A stretch of 27,668 nucleotides of DNA from NCBI GenBank assembly GCA_964521405.1, contig CAZFRR010000197.1, positions 1 through 27,668 on the forward strand. The letters are read 5' to 3'. The stretch comes from SG8-41 sp964521405 (lineage in GTDB: Bacteria; Pseudomonadota; Gammaproteobacteria; Burkholderiales; SG8-41). A program made the position numbers and the translations under genes. The notes under the pieces are model-generated. The model was not told where the DNA came from. It saw only the letters and a program-made list of their open reading frames with translations, and did not search any database. Below are positions 1 through 8,019 of this stretch, piece after piece (position 1 is the first letter of the stretch; every line of letters begins with the position of its first letter).

Positions 1-1193
1 TTGGGCGGGCAGCCCGGGTCGTCCGGGTTGGGCGAGGAGCAGGGCTCGGCGAAGGCGAGCGGCTTGAACTGCATGCCGGGCGCATTCAGGTTCTGGTCCT
101 GGCCGCGCGCGGTGTGCACGCGGTAGAAGCCGCCCACGACGAAGTGATCGATCATGTAGACGACCGGCTCCGCCACCGCGTCGTCCACGGTTTCGAAGGT
201 GTAGACGCCTTCCTGCACCATGACTTCGTGCACCTCGAGGCCTTCCTTCACCACCGCCATCTTGTTCCGCTGCTTGCGGTTCAGCCCCCGCACTTCCGAG
301 GGGTCCTTCACCGTCATGATGCCCATGCCGTAGGTGCCGGCGTCTGCCTTGACGATGACGAACGGGTCCTGGGTGATGCCGTATTCCCGGTACTTGGCGC
401 GGATGTCCTCGAGGATCTCGGTGACGTAGCCCTCGAGGCATTCCTCGCCTTTCTTTTCCTGGAAATTGATCTTCCCGCATTTCTCGAAGTAGGGGTTGAT
501 GAACCAGGGGTCGATGCCGATCAGCTGGGCGAACTCTTCCGCCACCTGGCGGTAGGCCGCGAAATGGTTCGACTTGCGGCGCACGGTCCAGCCGGCGTGC
601 AGCGGCGGCAGCACCGTCTGCTCGAGGTTCATCAGGATCCCGGGCGTGCCGGAGGAGAGATCGTTGTTGAGCAGCACCAGGCAGGGCTCGTCTCCCCCCA
701 CCGCGAGGCGGTTGCCGTGGCGCTCCAGCGGCTCGAGCTTCAACTTTGCGCCATTGTCCAGCGTGAGCTCGGTCGGGCGGGTGATGTCGGGCAAGAGGCT
801 GCCGATGCGCACCTGGATGCCCGCCTGCCGCAGTATCGTCTGCAGCACCGCGATGTTTTGCAGGTAATACTGGTTGCGGGTGTGGCTCTCGGGCACCAGC
901 ACCATCGCGCGCGCATCCGGGCAGATCTTCTCGATCGCGGTCATCACGGCCTGCACGCACAGCGGGCGGAATTCCGGATTGAGGTTGTTGAAGCCGCCGG
1001 GGAATAGATTGGTGTCCACCGGCGCGATCTTGAAGCCGCTGTTCCGCAGGTCCACCGAGCAATAGAAAGGCGCCGCATGATCCTGCCATTGGGCGCGCAA
1101 CCAGCGCTCGATATCGAGCTGGGACGCGAGTAGCTGGCGCTCGAGATCAGGCAACGGCCCGGCGAGCGCTGTGGTCAATCGCGGAACGGTCAT
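1..1193 (-). CDS. gshA: Glutamate-cysteine ligase, betaproteobacterial type (3' end outside window)
   Basis: Catalyses the first step of glutathione synthesis, ATP-dependent joining of glutamate and cysteine, in the cytoplasm. The reading frame starts at ATG 1193 and stays open to base 1, giving 397 codons without a stop. The translation begins MTVPRLTTALAGPLPD and contains NLFPGGFNNLNPEFRP near residue 65 and the lysine/glycine-rich segment VIVKADAGTYGMG near residue 285. Both are hallmarks, as I recall them, of the GshA family shared by Betaproteobacteria and Acidithiobacillus, which is unlike the E. coli enzyme. Its position downstream of amtB on the same strand fits the common betaproteobacterial order glnK-amtB-gshA(-gshB). 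A terminator at 1283-1310 separates it from amtB, so it probably has its own promoter in 1194-1282. The C-terminus lies beyond the window edge. Confidence 0.93.
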   Translation of the reverse strand, partial: MTVPRLTTALAGPLPDLERQLLASQLDIERWLRAQWQDHAAPFYCSVDLRNSGFKIAPVDTNLFPGGFNNLNPEFRPLCVQAVMTAIEKICPDARAMVLVPESHTRNQYYLQNIAVLQTILRQAGIQVRIGSLLPDITRPTELTLDNGAKLKLEPLERHGNRLAVGGDEPCLVLLNNDLSSGTPGILMNLEQTVLPPLHAGWTVRRKSNHFAAYRQVAEEFAQLIGIDPWFINPYFEKCGKINFQEKKGEECLEGYVTEILEDIRAKYREYGITQDPFVIVKADAGTYGMGIMTVKDPSEVRGLNRKQRNKMAVVKEGLEVHEVMVQEGVYTFETVDDAVAEPVVYMIDHFVVGGFYRVHTARGQDQNLNAPGMQFKPLAFAEPCSSPNPDDPGCPP

Positions 1194-1282
1194 AGTTTTA
1201 TCCGGGGCGCCTATTCTACTCTACCGATTGCGCCCGGAATTTCAAGTCGCGGTGGGCACCCCCGCGCGGGTTCGCCCCGGAT

Positions 1283-1310
1283 AAAAAAACGGGCGCCCGA
1301 AGGCGCCCGT
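1283..1310 (-). terminator. Intrinsic terminator after amtB
   Basis: A perfect 9-bp stem (ACGGGCGCC with GGCGCCCGT, 1289-1297 and 1302-1310) closes a 4-nt loop. On the minus strand it is followed by a run of seven T (bases 1283-1289 read as A on the plus strand). It lies about 25 nt after the amtB stop and would end the porin-glnK-amtB transcript before gshA. Confidence 0.9.
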
Positions 1311-1335
1311 AACCACACACTACTGAAACCGGAGC

Positions 1336-2829
1336 TTACGTGTGGTAGGCCGTCTCGCCGTGGGAGTTCACGTCGAGGCCTTCGCGTTCCTCTTCTTCCG
1401 TCACGCGCAGCCCCACGATGAGGTCGGCGATCTTGAAGGCGATAAGTGCCACGACCGCGGTCCAGACGATGGTGACGCCGATGGCCTGGGCCTGGATCCA
1501 GACCTGGTCGGCAATGCTGCTAAACCCGGGCTTCATCTCGAACCAGTTGTTGTAGAACCCCGGTCCGCCGAGGCTCGGCGCATTGAACACGCCGGTCAGC
1601 AGCGCGCCGAGTATTCCGCCAACGGCATGCACGCCGAACACATCCAGCGAGTCGTCCACGCGCAGCCAGTGCTTCAGCTGGTTGACCGCCCACAGGCAGA
1701 CGAGGCCCGCGGCGGTGCCGATCACGAACGCCCCGAGGATGCCGACGTTGCCGGCGGCCGGGGTGATCGCAACCAGTCCCGCGACGGCGCCGGAAGCGGC
1801 ACCCAGCATCGAGGGCTTGCCCTTGAACAGCCACTCACCGAAGGTCCAGGCCAGCACCGCGCAGGCGGTGGCGAGGAAGGTGTTGATGAAGGCGAGGGTG
1901 GCGGAGGTGCCGGCCTCGAGCGCGGAACCCGCATTGAAGCCGAACCAGCCCACCCACAGGAGTGACGCCCCGATCATGGTCAGCGGCAGGTTGTGCGGGG
2001 TCATGGCTTCTTTCCCGAAACCGACGCGCTTGCCGACGAGGTAGGCGCCCACCAGCCCGGCGACCCCGGCGTTGATGTGCACGACGGTTCCGCCCGCGAA
2101 ATCGAGCGCGCCCCATTGCCACAGCAAGCCGGCCTTGCCGTTCATCTCGTCCACCAGCTTCGCGGTGGTGTAGGCGTCGGGCCCCATCCAGTACCACACC
2201 ATGTGCGCGATCGGCGTGTAGCTGAAGGTGAACCACAGCACCATGAAGATCAGCAGCGCGGAGAACTTTACGCGCTCGGCGAAGGCGCCGACGATCAGGC
2301 AGCAGGTGATCGCCGCGAACGTCGCCTGGAAGGCAACGAAGGCCAGCTCGGGAATCACGACGCCCTTGCTGAACGTCGCGGCCATGGCGAACTCGCCCTT
2401 GACGGCGTCGAAAGTGCCGCCCAGGAACAGCCGGTCGAAGCCCCCGAAATAGGGCGACAGGGCGCCGCTGCCTTCCGTGAAGGCGAGGCTGTAGCCGTAG
2501 ATGCACCACAGCACCGTGATCAGCGAGAAGGTGACGAACACCTGCATCAGCACCGAGAGCATGTTCTTGGCGCGCACCATGCCGCCGTAGAAGAGGGCGA
2601 GGGCCGGGACGCTCATCATCAGGACCAGCGCGGTGCAGGTCAGCAGCCAGGCGACGTCGCCCTTGTTCGGTGTCGGCGCGGGAGCCGGGGTTGCCGCGGG
2701 GGCGGCGGCCGGCGCTGCAGCCGGCGCGGTCGCTGCCGGTTTGTCGGCGGGCTTGTCCTGGGCCGTTGCCGGTGAAACGGCAAAGCTCAGTGCGCCAAAC
2801 AGCGCCAGTATGGTCAGTAATCGCTTCAT
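1336..2829 (-). CDS. amtB: Ammonium transporter AmtB
   Basis: Inner-membrane ammonium channel of the Amt/Rh family, 497 aa. The chosen start is ATG 2829: it gives a clear signal peptide (MKRLLTILALFGALSFAVSPATAQ) and has GGGAG just upstream, whereas an in-frame extension further upstream overlaps glnK and reads as arginine/serine-rich noise. After the signal peptide comes an Ala/Pro-rich linker (about residues 28-55), then hydrophobic segments from residue 57 on. Conserved residues are visible: Asp243 and His251 in LDFAGGTVVHINAG and His401 in DVFGVHAVGG, matching the ammonium-site aspartate and the twin pore histidines of the family. The start lies 10 nt after the end of glnK, the usual pairing of an ammonium channel with the PII protein that plugs it. 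Expression is probably linked to nitrogen status through the upstream operon; no sigma-54 site was convincing. Confidence 0.96.
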   Translation of the reverse strand: MKRLLTILALFGALSFAVSPATAQDKPADKPAATAPAAAPAAAPAATPAPAPTPNKGDVAWLLTCTALVLMMSVPALALFYGGMVRAKNMLSVLMQVFVTFSLITVLWCIYGYSLAFTEGSGALSPYFGGFDRLFLGGTFDAVKGEFAMAATFSKGVVIPELAFVAFQATFAAITCCLIVGAFAERVKFSALLIFMVLWFTFSYTPIAHMVWYWMGPDAYTTAKLVDEMNGKAGLLWQWGALDFAGGTVVHINAGVAGLVGAYLVGKRVGFGKEAMTPHNLPLTMIGASLLWVGWFGFNAGSALEAGTSATLAFINTFLATACAVLAWTFGEWLFKGKPSMLGAASGAVAGLVAITPAAGNVGILGAFVIGTAAGLVCLWAVNQLKHWLRVDDSLDVFGVHAVGGILGALLTGVFNAPSLGGPGFYNNWFEMKPGFSSIADQVWIQAQAIGVTIVWTAVVALIAFKIADLIVGLRVTEEEEREGLDVNSHGETAYHT

Positions 2830-2839
2830 GCTGTTCTCC

Positions 2840-3178
<339 letters not shown>

Positions 3179-3192
3179 GCGGTTTCCCCGTG

Positions 3193-3221
3193 AAAAAGGG
3201 ACCGGCCGCGAGGCCGGTCCC
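3193..3221 (-). terminator. Hairpin terminator or attenuator between porin and glnK
   Basis: A perfect 10-bp stem (GGGACCGGCC with GGCCGGTCCC, 3198-3207 and 3212-3221) with a 4-nt loop is followed on the minus strand by five T (3193-3197). It starts 12 nt after the porin stop and ends about 15 nt before the glnK ATG. Because only 54 nt separate the genes, read-through past this hairpin is the simplest route to glnK expression unless a promoter lies inside the porin gene. Confidence 0.8.
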
Positions 3222-3232
3222 GTGTTGCTGCG

Positions 3233-4111
3233 TTAGAAGGTTTTCGAGATGTAGATGGTGCCGGTGCCCTTGGAGATGTTCTTCGGATACACGCCGCAGG
3301 CGCCGCCGATGCATTCGAAGGGCGTGCCATAGCCCCGCACGTCAGCGCCGGTGGTGTCGCTATAGAAGGCGCCGATCGTGAAGTCCTTGGGCAGCGAGTA
3401 AGTTATCCCCAGCTTCCAGTCATCGTAGGAGTAGATGGTGTCGTTGCTGCCGATGCCGATCAGCCGCGGATCCTGCCCCGTGAATTTCTGCAGCCCGTAG
3501 TGAGCAATGAGAGTGACCGGGGTGTTCGGGACCGGGTAGCTCGCCGTCAGGTCCAGGTAATAGGTGCCGCTCGCATCCAGCACGCCGAAGGTCTTGTTGT
3601 CGACGCTGTAGGAGAACTTGCCCGAGAGCCACTTCCAGCTCAGCGCGGCGTAAATCTCCCAGGTATCAGCCTTGGGGTTCAGCACGTTGCCGTTGTTGGC
3701 GACGACGGTGTTGGGGTCTCCCGGATACCAGTAATAGAGCGTGCCCAGGTCAAGCGTGAAGTCGCTCGGCAGGGACCACTTGTAGCCGCCGTAGAAATCC
3801 AACTCGACGCTGCCGCCCGACCTGTAGGCGGGCGCGCCCGCTCCGGCAGCGTTTATCCCATCGCGCAACCAGCTGATGTTCGACCCCCAAACGCCGGCAT
3901 AAAAGCCGCTCGAATGGCTGTAGTCGAAGCCGCCCTGCAGCGCAGGATCGCCGTTGGTTTGCGTCAGCCCACGGAAGATGTACTGGCTGTACAACCCGAC
4001 ATTACCGGTAAGCGTGTGTGGAGAAGCAGGTGCTGCCGGTGCTTGCGCGTGGGCCAGGCCTGACCCAAGTGCAGCCGCTACCATTCCCGCCATAACTGTT
4101 TTCTTGATCAT
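3233..4111 (-). CDS. TorF-type putative outer-membrane porin
   Basis: Predicted outer-membrane beta-barrel of the proteobacterial family annotated as TorF/Gcw_chp. The chosen start is ATG 4111 (MIKKTVMAG), because AAAGGA lies 6-7 nt upstream; an ATG 15 nt earlier overlaps that ribosome site. A signal peptide ends at about AHAQ (residues 20-23). The mature protein begins with the family signature LTGNVGLYSQYIFRGLTQTNGDPALQGGFDY (here split: LTGNVGLYSQYIFRG, then LTQTNGDPALQGG). Alternating aromatic strands follow and the chain ends in phenylalanine (YISKTF), the usual beta-barrel assembly signal. Length is 292 aa. It sits just upstream of glnK-amtB, a frequent betaproteobacterial linkage suggesting a role in passage of ammonium or a related nitrogen compound. 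That role is inferred from context only. Confidence 0.85.
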   Translation of the reverse strand: MIKKTVMAGMVAAALGSGLAHAQAPAAPASPHTLTGNVGLYSQYIFRGLTQTNGDPALQGGFDYSHSSGFYAGVWGSNISWLRDGINAAGAGAPAYRSGGSVELDFYGGYKWSLPSDFTLDLGTLYYWYPGDPNTVVANNGNVLNPKADTWEIYAALSWKWLSGKFSYSVDNKTFGVLDASGTYYLDLTASYPVPNTPVTLIAHYGLQKFTGQDPRLIGIGSNDTIYSYDDWKLGITYSLPKDFTIGAFYSDTTGADVRGYGTPFECIGGACGVYPKNISKGTGTIYISKTF

Positions 4112-4250
4112 GATGGTTCCTTTCATACGTTAACGAGTTTGCAATATTGCGCAGGCAACATGAGCAGAGATCATGCCAGGAAATAAGCTGTTTAAAAACA
4201 AATAGATGGATAATACAATCGAAACTGTATCCTCTGAATAGCACTAAAAG

Positions 4251-4276
4251 GGTGCGGCAAGAAATGCTGCCGCACC
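4251..4276 (-). promoter_or_regulatory. Inverted repeat in the leader of the porin-glnK-amtB operon
   Basis: Perfect 9-bp arms GGTGCGGCA (4251-4259) and TGCCGCACC (4268-4276) enclose 8 nt, in a relatively A+T-rich leader about 140 nt upstream of the porin start. On the minus strand the hairpin is followed by CTTTTAG, so it could be a weak attenuator or an operator. The arm order is the reverse of an NtrC site, so I do not call it NtrC. Its function is unknown. Confidence 0.5.
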
Positions 4277-4363
4277 AAGTACGTGCCTGCCAGCTAAGCT
4301 ACGCTTTATTACTGTTTTGTGCTCACATTACTTGTTCCCATAACGTCTCCAGGCAGCTTGAAC

Positions 4364-4609
4364 ATGGCCGACACCCGATTGCTCGATGAGATGGACCGCA
4401 AGATGAAAGAGATCCTCGCCCGCGGCCCGGCGGCGGATATCGAGAAGAATCTTCGCGTCCTGTTGCAGTCCGCTTTCAGCCGCCTCGATCTGGTGACGCG
4501 CGAGGAATTCGATGTGCAGCGCGAAGTGCTCGCGCGCACCCGCGCGAAGCTTGCGGAGCTGGAGGCAAAGCTGGCGGAGCTGGAGAACAAGGCAGAAGGC
4601 GGAAGGTAG
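4364..4609 (+). CDS. ubiK: Ubiquinone biosynthesis accessory factor UbiK
   Basis: Small helper of the ubiquinone biosynthesis complex (BMFP/YqiC family), 81 aa. The chosen start is ATG 4364 (MADTRLLDEMDRKMKEIL); the longer form from 4319 adds a hydrophobic stretch not expected in this family. The core LLQSAFSRLDLVTREEFDVQREVLARTR (split as LLQSAFSRLDLVTREEFD and VQREVLARTR) is the family hallmark. It leads into a C-terminal heptad coiled coil (AKLAELEAKLAELE) that mediates trimerisation in the E. coli protein. The last residues KAEGGR and the stop codon are encoded by units of a 7-bp repeat array that continues downstream. The Shine-Dalgarno sequence is weak. It lies upstream of comM, a common betaproteobacterial order. 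Confidence 0.9.
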   Translation: MADTRLLDEMDRKMKEILARGPAADIEKNLRVLLQSAFSRLDLVTREEFDVQREVLARTRAKLAELEAKLAELENKAEGGR

Positions 4610-4737
4610 AAGGCGTGATGGGTGATTGGTGATGCCCCGTTCAAAGTTCCAAGTTCCAAGCCGAAACCCTCGATTCGCAACTCCCTCCAACCTTGAACCT
4701 TGAACCTTGAACCTTGAACCTTGAACCTGGAACAGCC
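4591..4737 (+). repeat. Heptamer repeat array 1 (drifting 7-bp units)
   Basis: The stretch reads in a constant 7-bp register. First come GGCAGAA, GGCGGAA, GGTAGAA, GGCGTGA, TGGGTGA and TTGGTGA. Then TTCAAAG, TTCCAAG and TTCCAAG (4640-4660), a degenerate part, and five identical AACCTTG units plus AACCTGG (4689-4730). The first units lie inside the ubiK 3' end and supply its stop codon. The gap 4610-4811 holds no gene apart from this array and the comM ribosome site. Confidence 0.85.
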
Positions 4738-4811
4738 CCTTCCCTCATCCCTCGTAGTCCATTTGCCCGCTTCATCCGTTAGTAGCGGCATAGAAGCTTG
4801 GAGGGGGTTCG

Positions 4812-6314
4812 ATGTCGCTCGCTGTCGTCTACAGCCGCGCGCTGGCGGGGATGGATGCGCCACTGGTGACGGTGGAGGCGCATCTCGCCAACGGCCTGCC
4901 GAGCTTCACCATCGTCGGGCTGCCCGAGGCCGAAGTGAGGGAGGCCAAGGACCGCGTGCGCGCCGCTTTGCAGAACGCGCGTTTCGAATTCCCGGCGCGG
5001 CGCATCACCGTCAACCTCGCGCCCGCCGACCTGCCCAAGGAATCAGGACGTTTCGATCTGCCGATCGCGCTCGGCATCCTGGCCGCCTCGGAGCAGCTGC
5101 CCGCGGGGGGCCTCGCCGCCTGCGAGTTCGCAGGCGAGTTGGCATTGACCGGGGAGCTGCGGCCGGTCCGCGGCGCGCTGGCGATGTCGCTCTCGGCCGC
5201 GCGTGAGCGGCGCGCGTTCATATTGCCCGAGTCCAATGCAAGGGAGGCAGCGCTGGTCGAGGAGGCAGTGGTTTACCCAGCGCGCTCCCTGCTCGATGTA
5301 TGCGCTCATCTCACGGGTCGAACACCGCTCGAGCGTTGCAGCGCCAGTCCGCAACTGAACGGACGCCATCACCCCGACCTGCTGGAGGTAAAAGGCCAGC
5401 TGCATGCCAGGCGCGCGCTCGAGATTGCCGCCGCCGGCGGCCATAGCCTGATCATGGTGGGACCGCCCGGCACTGGCAAATCCATGCTGGCGGAGCGGCT
5501 GCCGGGAATCCTGCCGCCCATGACGCGAGCCGAAGCGCTTGCCACGGCGGCAATGCAATCGCTCGGCAGCAGCGGCTTCGATATCGCGAACTGGGCGAGG
5601 CGCCCCTTCCGCGCGCCGCACCACACCGCGTCCGCGGTGGCGCTGGTGGGCGGCGGCAGCCATCCGCGGCCGGGAGAGATCTCGATGGCGCTGCATGGCG
5701 TGCTGTTCCTCGACGAGTTGCCGGAATTCGACCGCAAGGTGCTGGAGGTGCTGCGCGAACCGCTCGAGTCGGGGCGCATCAGCGTCTCGCGCGCCGCGCG
5801 CCAGGCCGAGTTTGCCGCCGAATTCCAGCTGGTGGCGGCGATGAACCCCTGCGCTTGCGGCTACCTGGGCCATTACTCGGGCCGGTGCCGCTGCACGCCT
5901 GACCAGGTTCTTCGCTATCGCCGAAAAATCTCCGGCCCGCTGCTGGACCGCATCGACCTTCAGATTGAAGTGCCCGACGTTTCGTCCGAGGAGCTCACGC
6001 GCAAGGGCGGCGGCGAGGCGTCCGGCGTGGTTCGCGCCCGGGTAGGGGAAGCCCGGGGACGGATGCTCGCGCGCCAGAGAAAGGAAAACGCCCGGCTTGC
6101 CACGCTTGAAATCGACCAACACTGCGCGCCCGATGAGAAGGGTGCAGCCCTGCTGAAACAGGCAACCGCCCGGTTAGGCCTGTCAGCGCGCGGCTACCAT
6201 CGCACGCTCAAGGTCGCGCGCACGATCGCGGACCTGGCGGGCGTCGCGCGCGTCGCCAGCGCGCACGTGGCCGAAGCGATTCAGTACCGAAAATTCGAAA
6301 CCGTGCAGCGCTAA
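4812..6314 (+). CDS. comM: ComM/YifB family Mg-chelatase-like AAA+ ATPase
   Basis: Cytoplasmic AAA+ helicase-like ATPase; ComM is known to promote branch migration during natural transformation. The 500-aa length is normal. Visible in order: an N-terminal LonC-like domain (SFTIVGLPEAEVREAKDRV from residue 34, ITVNLAPADLPKESGRFDLPIALG split as ITVNLAPADLPK and ESGRFDLPIALG), Walker A GPPGTGKS at 217-224, Walker B VLFLDE at 297-302, MNPCACGY with further cysteines (GRCRCTPDQ), and LLDRIDLQIEVP near 377-387. The C-terminal Mg-chelatase domain ends in HVAEAIQYRKFE. GGAGGGGG sits 4 nt before ATG 4812. Nothing is missing from the ATPase core. A role in DNA uptake here is inferred from the family; no other competence genes are in view. 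Confidence 0.95.
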   Translation: MSLAVVYSRALAGMDAPLVTVEAHLANGLPSFTIVGLPEAEVREAKDRVRAALQNARFEFPARRITVNLAPADLPKESGRFDLPIALGILAASEQLPAGGLAACEFAGELALTGELRPVRGALAMSLSAARERRAFILPESNAREAALVEEAVVYPARSLLDVCAHLTGRTPLERCSASPQLNGRHHPDLLEVKGQLHARRALEIAAAGGHSLIMVGPPGTGKSMLAERLPGILPPMTRAEALATAAMQSLGSSGFDIANWARRPFRAPHHTASAVALVGGGSHPRPGEISMALHGVLFLDELPEFDRKVLEVLREPLESGRISVSRAARQAEFAAEFQLVAAMNPCACGYLGHYSGRCRCTPDQVLRYRRKISGPLLDRIDLQIEVPDVSSEELTRKGGGEASGVVRARVGEARGRMLARQRKENARLATLEIDQHCAPDEKGAALLKQATARLGLSARGYHRTLKVARTIADLAGVARVASAHVAEAIQYRKFETVQR

Positions 6315-6409
6315 AAGCGCTTGCATGGGCTACCATGTTGCCAGCCGCTGCAGGCGCAAGGGAATTGTGAGCGGATCCGACCGCCAGGCGGAGATTCGAT
6401 TGTCACTGG

Positions 6410-7699
6410 GTGATGGAAAACACGGTGGATAGCCTCCCGGAATTCATCGGCAAGTACGAAGTGGCGAGAGAGCTGGGCCGCGGCTCCTCGGGCATCGTGT
6501 ATCTCGCGCGAGACGCCTTCGCCGGCCGCGACGTCGCCATCAAGGTGTTTCAGCACAGCGAAACCGGCATGCTGCAGGGGCAGCAGCGCTCGCTGTTCCT
6601 CAACGAGGCCGCGCTGGTGGGAAAGCTGACCCACCCGCATATCGTGCAGCTCTACGATGTCGCGGTCGAAGACGCATTCAGCTACCTCGTGATGGAATAC
6701 GTGCGCGGGCGCACGCTGGCCCATCACACGAGCGCGGACCACTTCCTGCCCCTCGAGAAGGTGGTGGAGGTGATGTTCAAGGCGAGCCGCGCTCTCGATT
6801 ATATGCATCGCAACGGCGTCATACATCGCGACATCAAGCCGGCCAACATCCTGATCACGGATGCTTTCGACATCAAGATTTCCGATTTCGGGATTGCGAT
6901 GTTTGCCGACGTGACCCGCACCACCCTCTGCAACGTGGGCTCACCCGGCTACATGTCGCCCGAGCAGTTGCTCGACCAGCCGCTCACCCACCAGACCGAC
7001 ATCTACTCGCTGGGGGTCGCGTTCTACCACCTGCTCACGGGGCGCCTTCCCTTCACCGGGCCCTCGTACGCGAGCCTGATCCATCAGATCCTCAACGTCG
7101 ATCCCCCGCCGCTGCGCACTTTCCGGCCCGATCTTCCGGAGGGCTTCGAGGCGATCGTCAGCCGCGCGCTGCGGAAGGACACGAGCGAGCGTTACCCGAG
7201 CTGGATGGAATTCGGCGCCGACCTCGCGGTACTGGTGCGCGATCTTCGCATGCTGAGCGAGGAATTCTCCGACACTCGCAAGTTCCACACGATGCGGGTG
7301 CTCTCGTTCTTCCGCGATTTCCGGGAGAACGAAACCTGGGAAGCGCTCGTCGCTGCGCACTGGCATCACATGCCGGCGGGCGCCGTGCTGATCCGCGAGG
7401 GAGACCAGGGCGATGCCCTGTACATCATTGTGGACGGAGAGGCCTCGGTGTCGCGTGCCGGAAAGCCGCTCGCGATGCTGGGCCCCGGTGACTGCTACGG
7501 CGAGATGCTCTACTTTTCAAACACTGCCGCCGTGCGCAGCACGACCATCGTCTCGACGAAGCCGGTTCACGTGATCGAGATCAAGGCGGCGTCGCTTTCC
7601 GCCATGAGCGACGCCTGCCAGGCGCAGTTCAGCAAAGCGTGCATGCATCTCCTGATCCAGCGCCTGAGCGCAGCCAACCGCCTGCTTTCCCAGCGCTAG
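6410..7699 (+). CDS. Ser/Thr protein kinase with C-terminal cyclic-nucleotide-binding domain
   Basis: A 429-aa cytoplasmic protein with two modules. Residues about 16-275 are a Hanks-type kinase: glycine loop GRGSSGIVY (23-31), ATP lysine Lys45 in VAIKVF, catalytic HRDIKPAN (139-146, base Asp141), DFG (159-161), an activation loop rich in Thr, and SPE in place of APE. Residues about 305-410 form a cNMP-binding fold with PAGAVLIREGDQGDALYII, GPGDCYGEM and the phosphate-cassette-like GE (364-365) and Arg376. The Glu-to-Arg spacing is 11 residues. The start is GTG 6410 or the adjacent ATG 6413; no strong ribosome site decides. There is no transmembrane helix or PASTA domain, so the sensor is probably the nucleotide domain. 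It follows comM by 95 nt. Substrate and ligand are unknown. Confidence 0.9.
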   Translation: MMENTVDSLPEFIGKYEVARELGRGSSGIVYLARDAFAGRDVAIKVFQHSETGMLQGQQRSLFLNEAALVGKLTHPHIVQLYDVAVEDAFSYLVMEYVRGRTLAHHTSADHFLPLEKVVEVMFKASRALDYMHRNGVIHRDIKPANILITDAFDIKISDFGIAMFADVTRTTLCNVGSPGYMSPEQLLDQPLTHQTDIYSLGVAFYHLLTGRLPFTGPSYASLIHQILNVDPPPLRTFRPDLPEGFEAIVSRALRKDTSERYPSWMEFGADLAVLVRDLRMLSEEFSDTRKFHTMRVLSFFRDFRENETWEALVAAHWHHMPAGAVLIREGDQGDALYIIVDGEASVSRAGKPLAMLGPGDCYGEMLYFSNTAAVRSTTIVSTKPVHVIEIKAASLSAMSDACQAQFSKACMHLLIQRLSAANRLLSQR

Positions 7700-8019
7700 C
7701 CGGGCATCGCCGCGAGGGGGCTTGACGGCGAGAACGGGGACGGGCTCCGCCCCAACCCCATGATGACCAGTGACCCGGCCGGTGTTTATGAGAAGGCGAT
7801 CAGGCATAGACCGTACGTAAAGCGCAGATTGCGGGGGCCGCTCGATACCACGGAATTTAAATATTATTTAATTTAATTCAATGGGTTGTGTTACCCGTCG
7901 CACAGTCCAAATGAGTCCCGATGCTGGCGTATCAAGTTGGCAGCAAGTCAATTCGGTCACAGTCTCAGATTTTGTTAATAGGTGTATGATTCAAGGCCGT
8001 TTTGAGTGGTCAGGGCCGG
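7700..8019 (+). other. Intergenic leader upstream of the large exoprotein
   Basis: This gap of about 320 nt has no supported gene. It contains a markedly A+T-rich patch at about 7853-7880 (only A and T from 7856 to 7878 apart from single bases), in contrast to the GC-rich surroundings, and a TATGAT hexamer at 7985-7990 that could be a -10 element. No convincing -35 is at the right distance. The A+T-rich patch is a plausible UP element or site for a nucleoid protein, which is inference. Confidence 0.4.

Noticed and set aside
114..1007. A 297-codon plus-strand frame opposite gshA
   Set aside because: Antisense to the conserved GshA sequence; composition is His/Val/Asp-rich as expected of the complement frame.
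4280..4320. Sigma-54 promoter for the porin-glnK-amtB operon (AGGCACG on the minus strand)
   Set aside because: The -24-like half is fair but the -12 half reads TGGT instead of TTGC, and the GG-N10-GC rule is not met.
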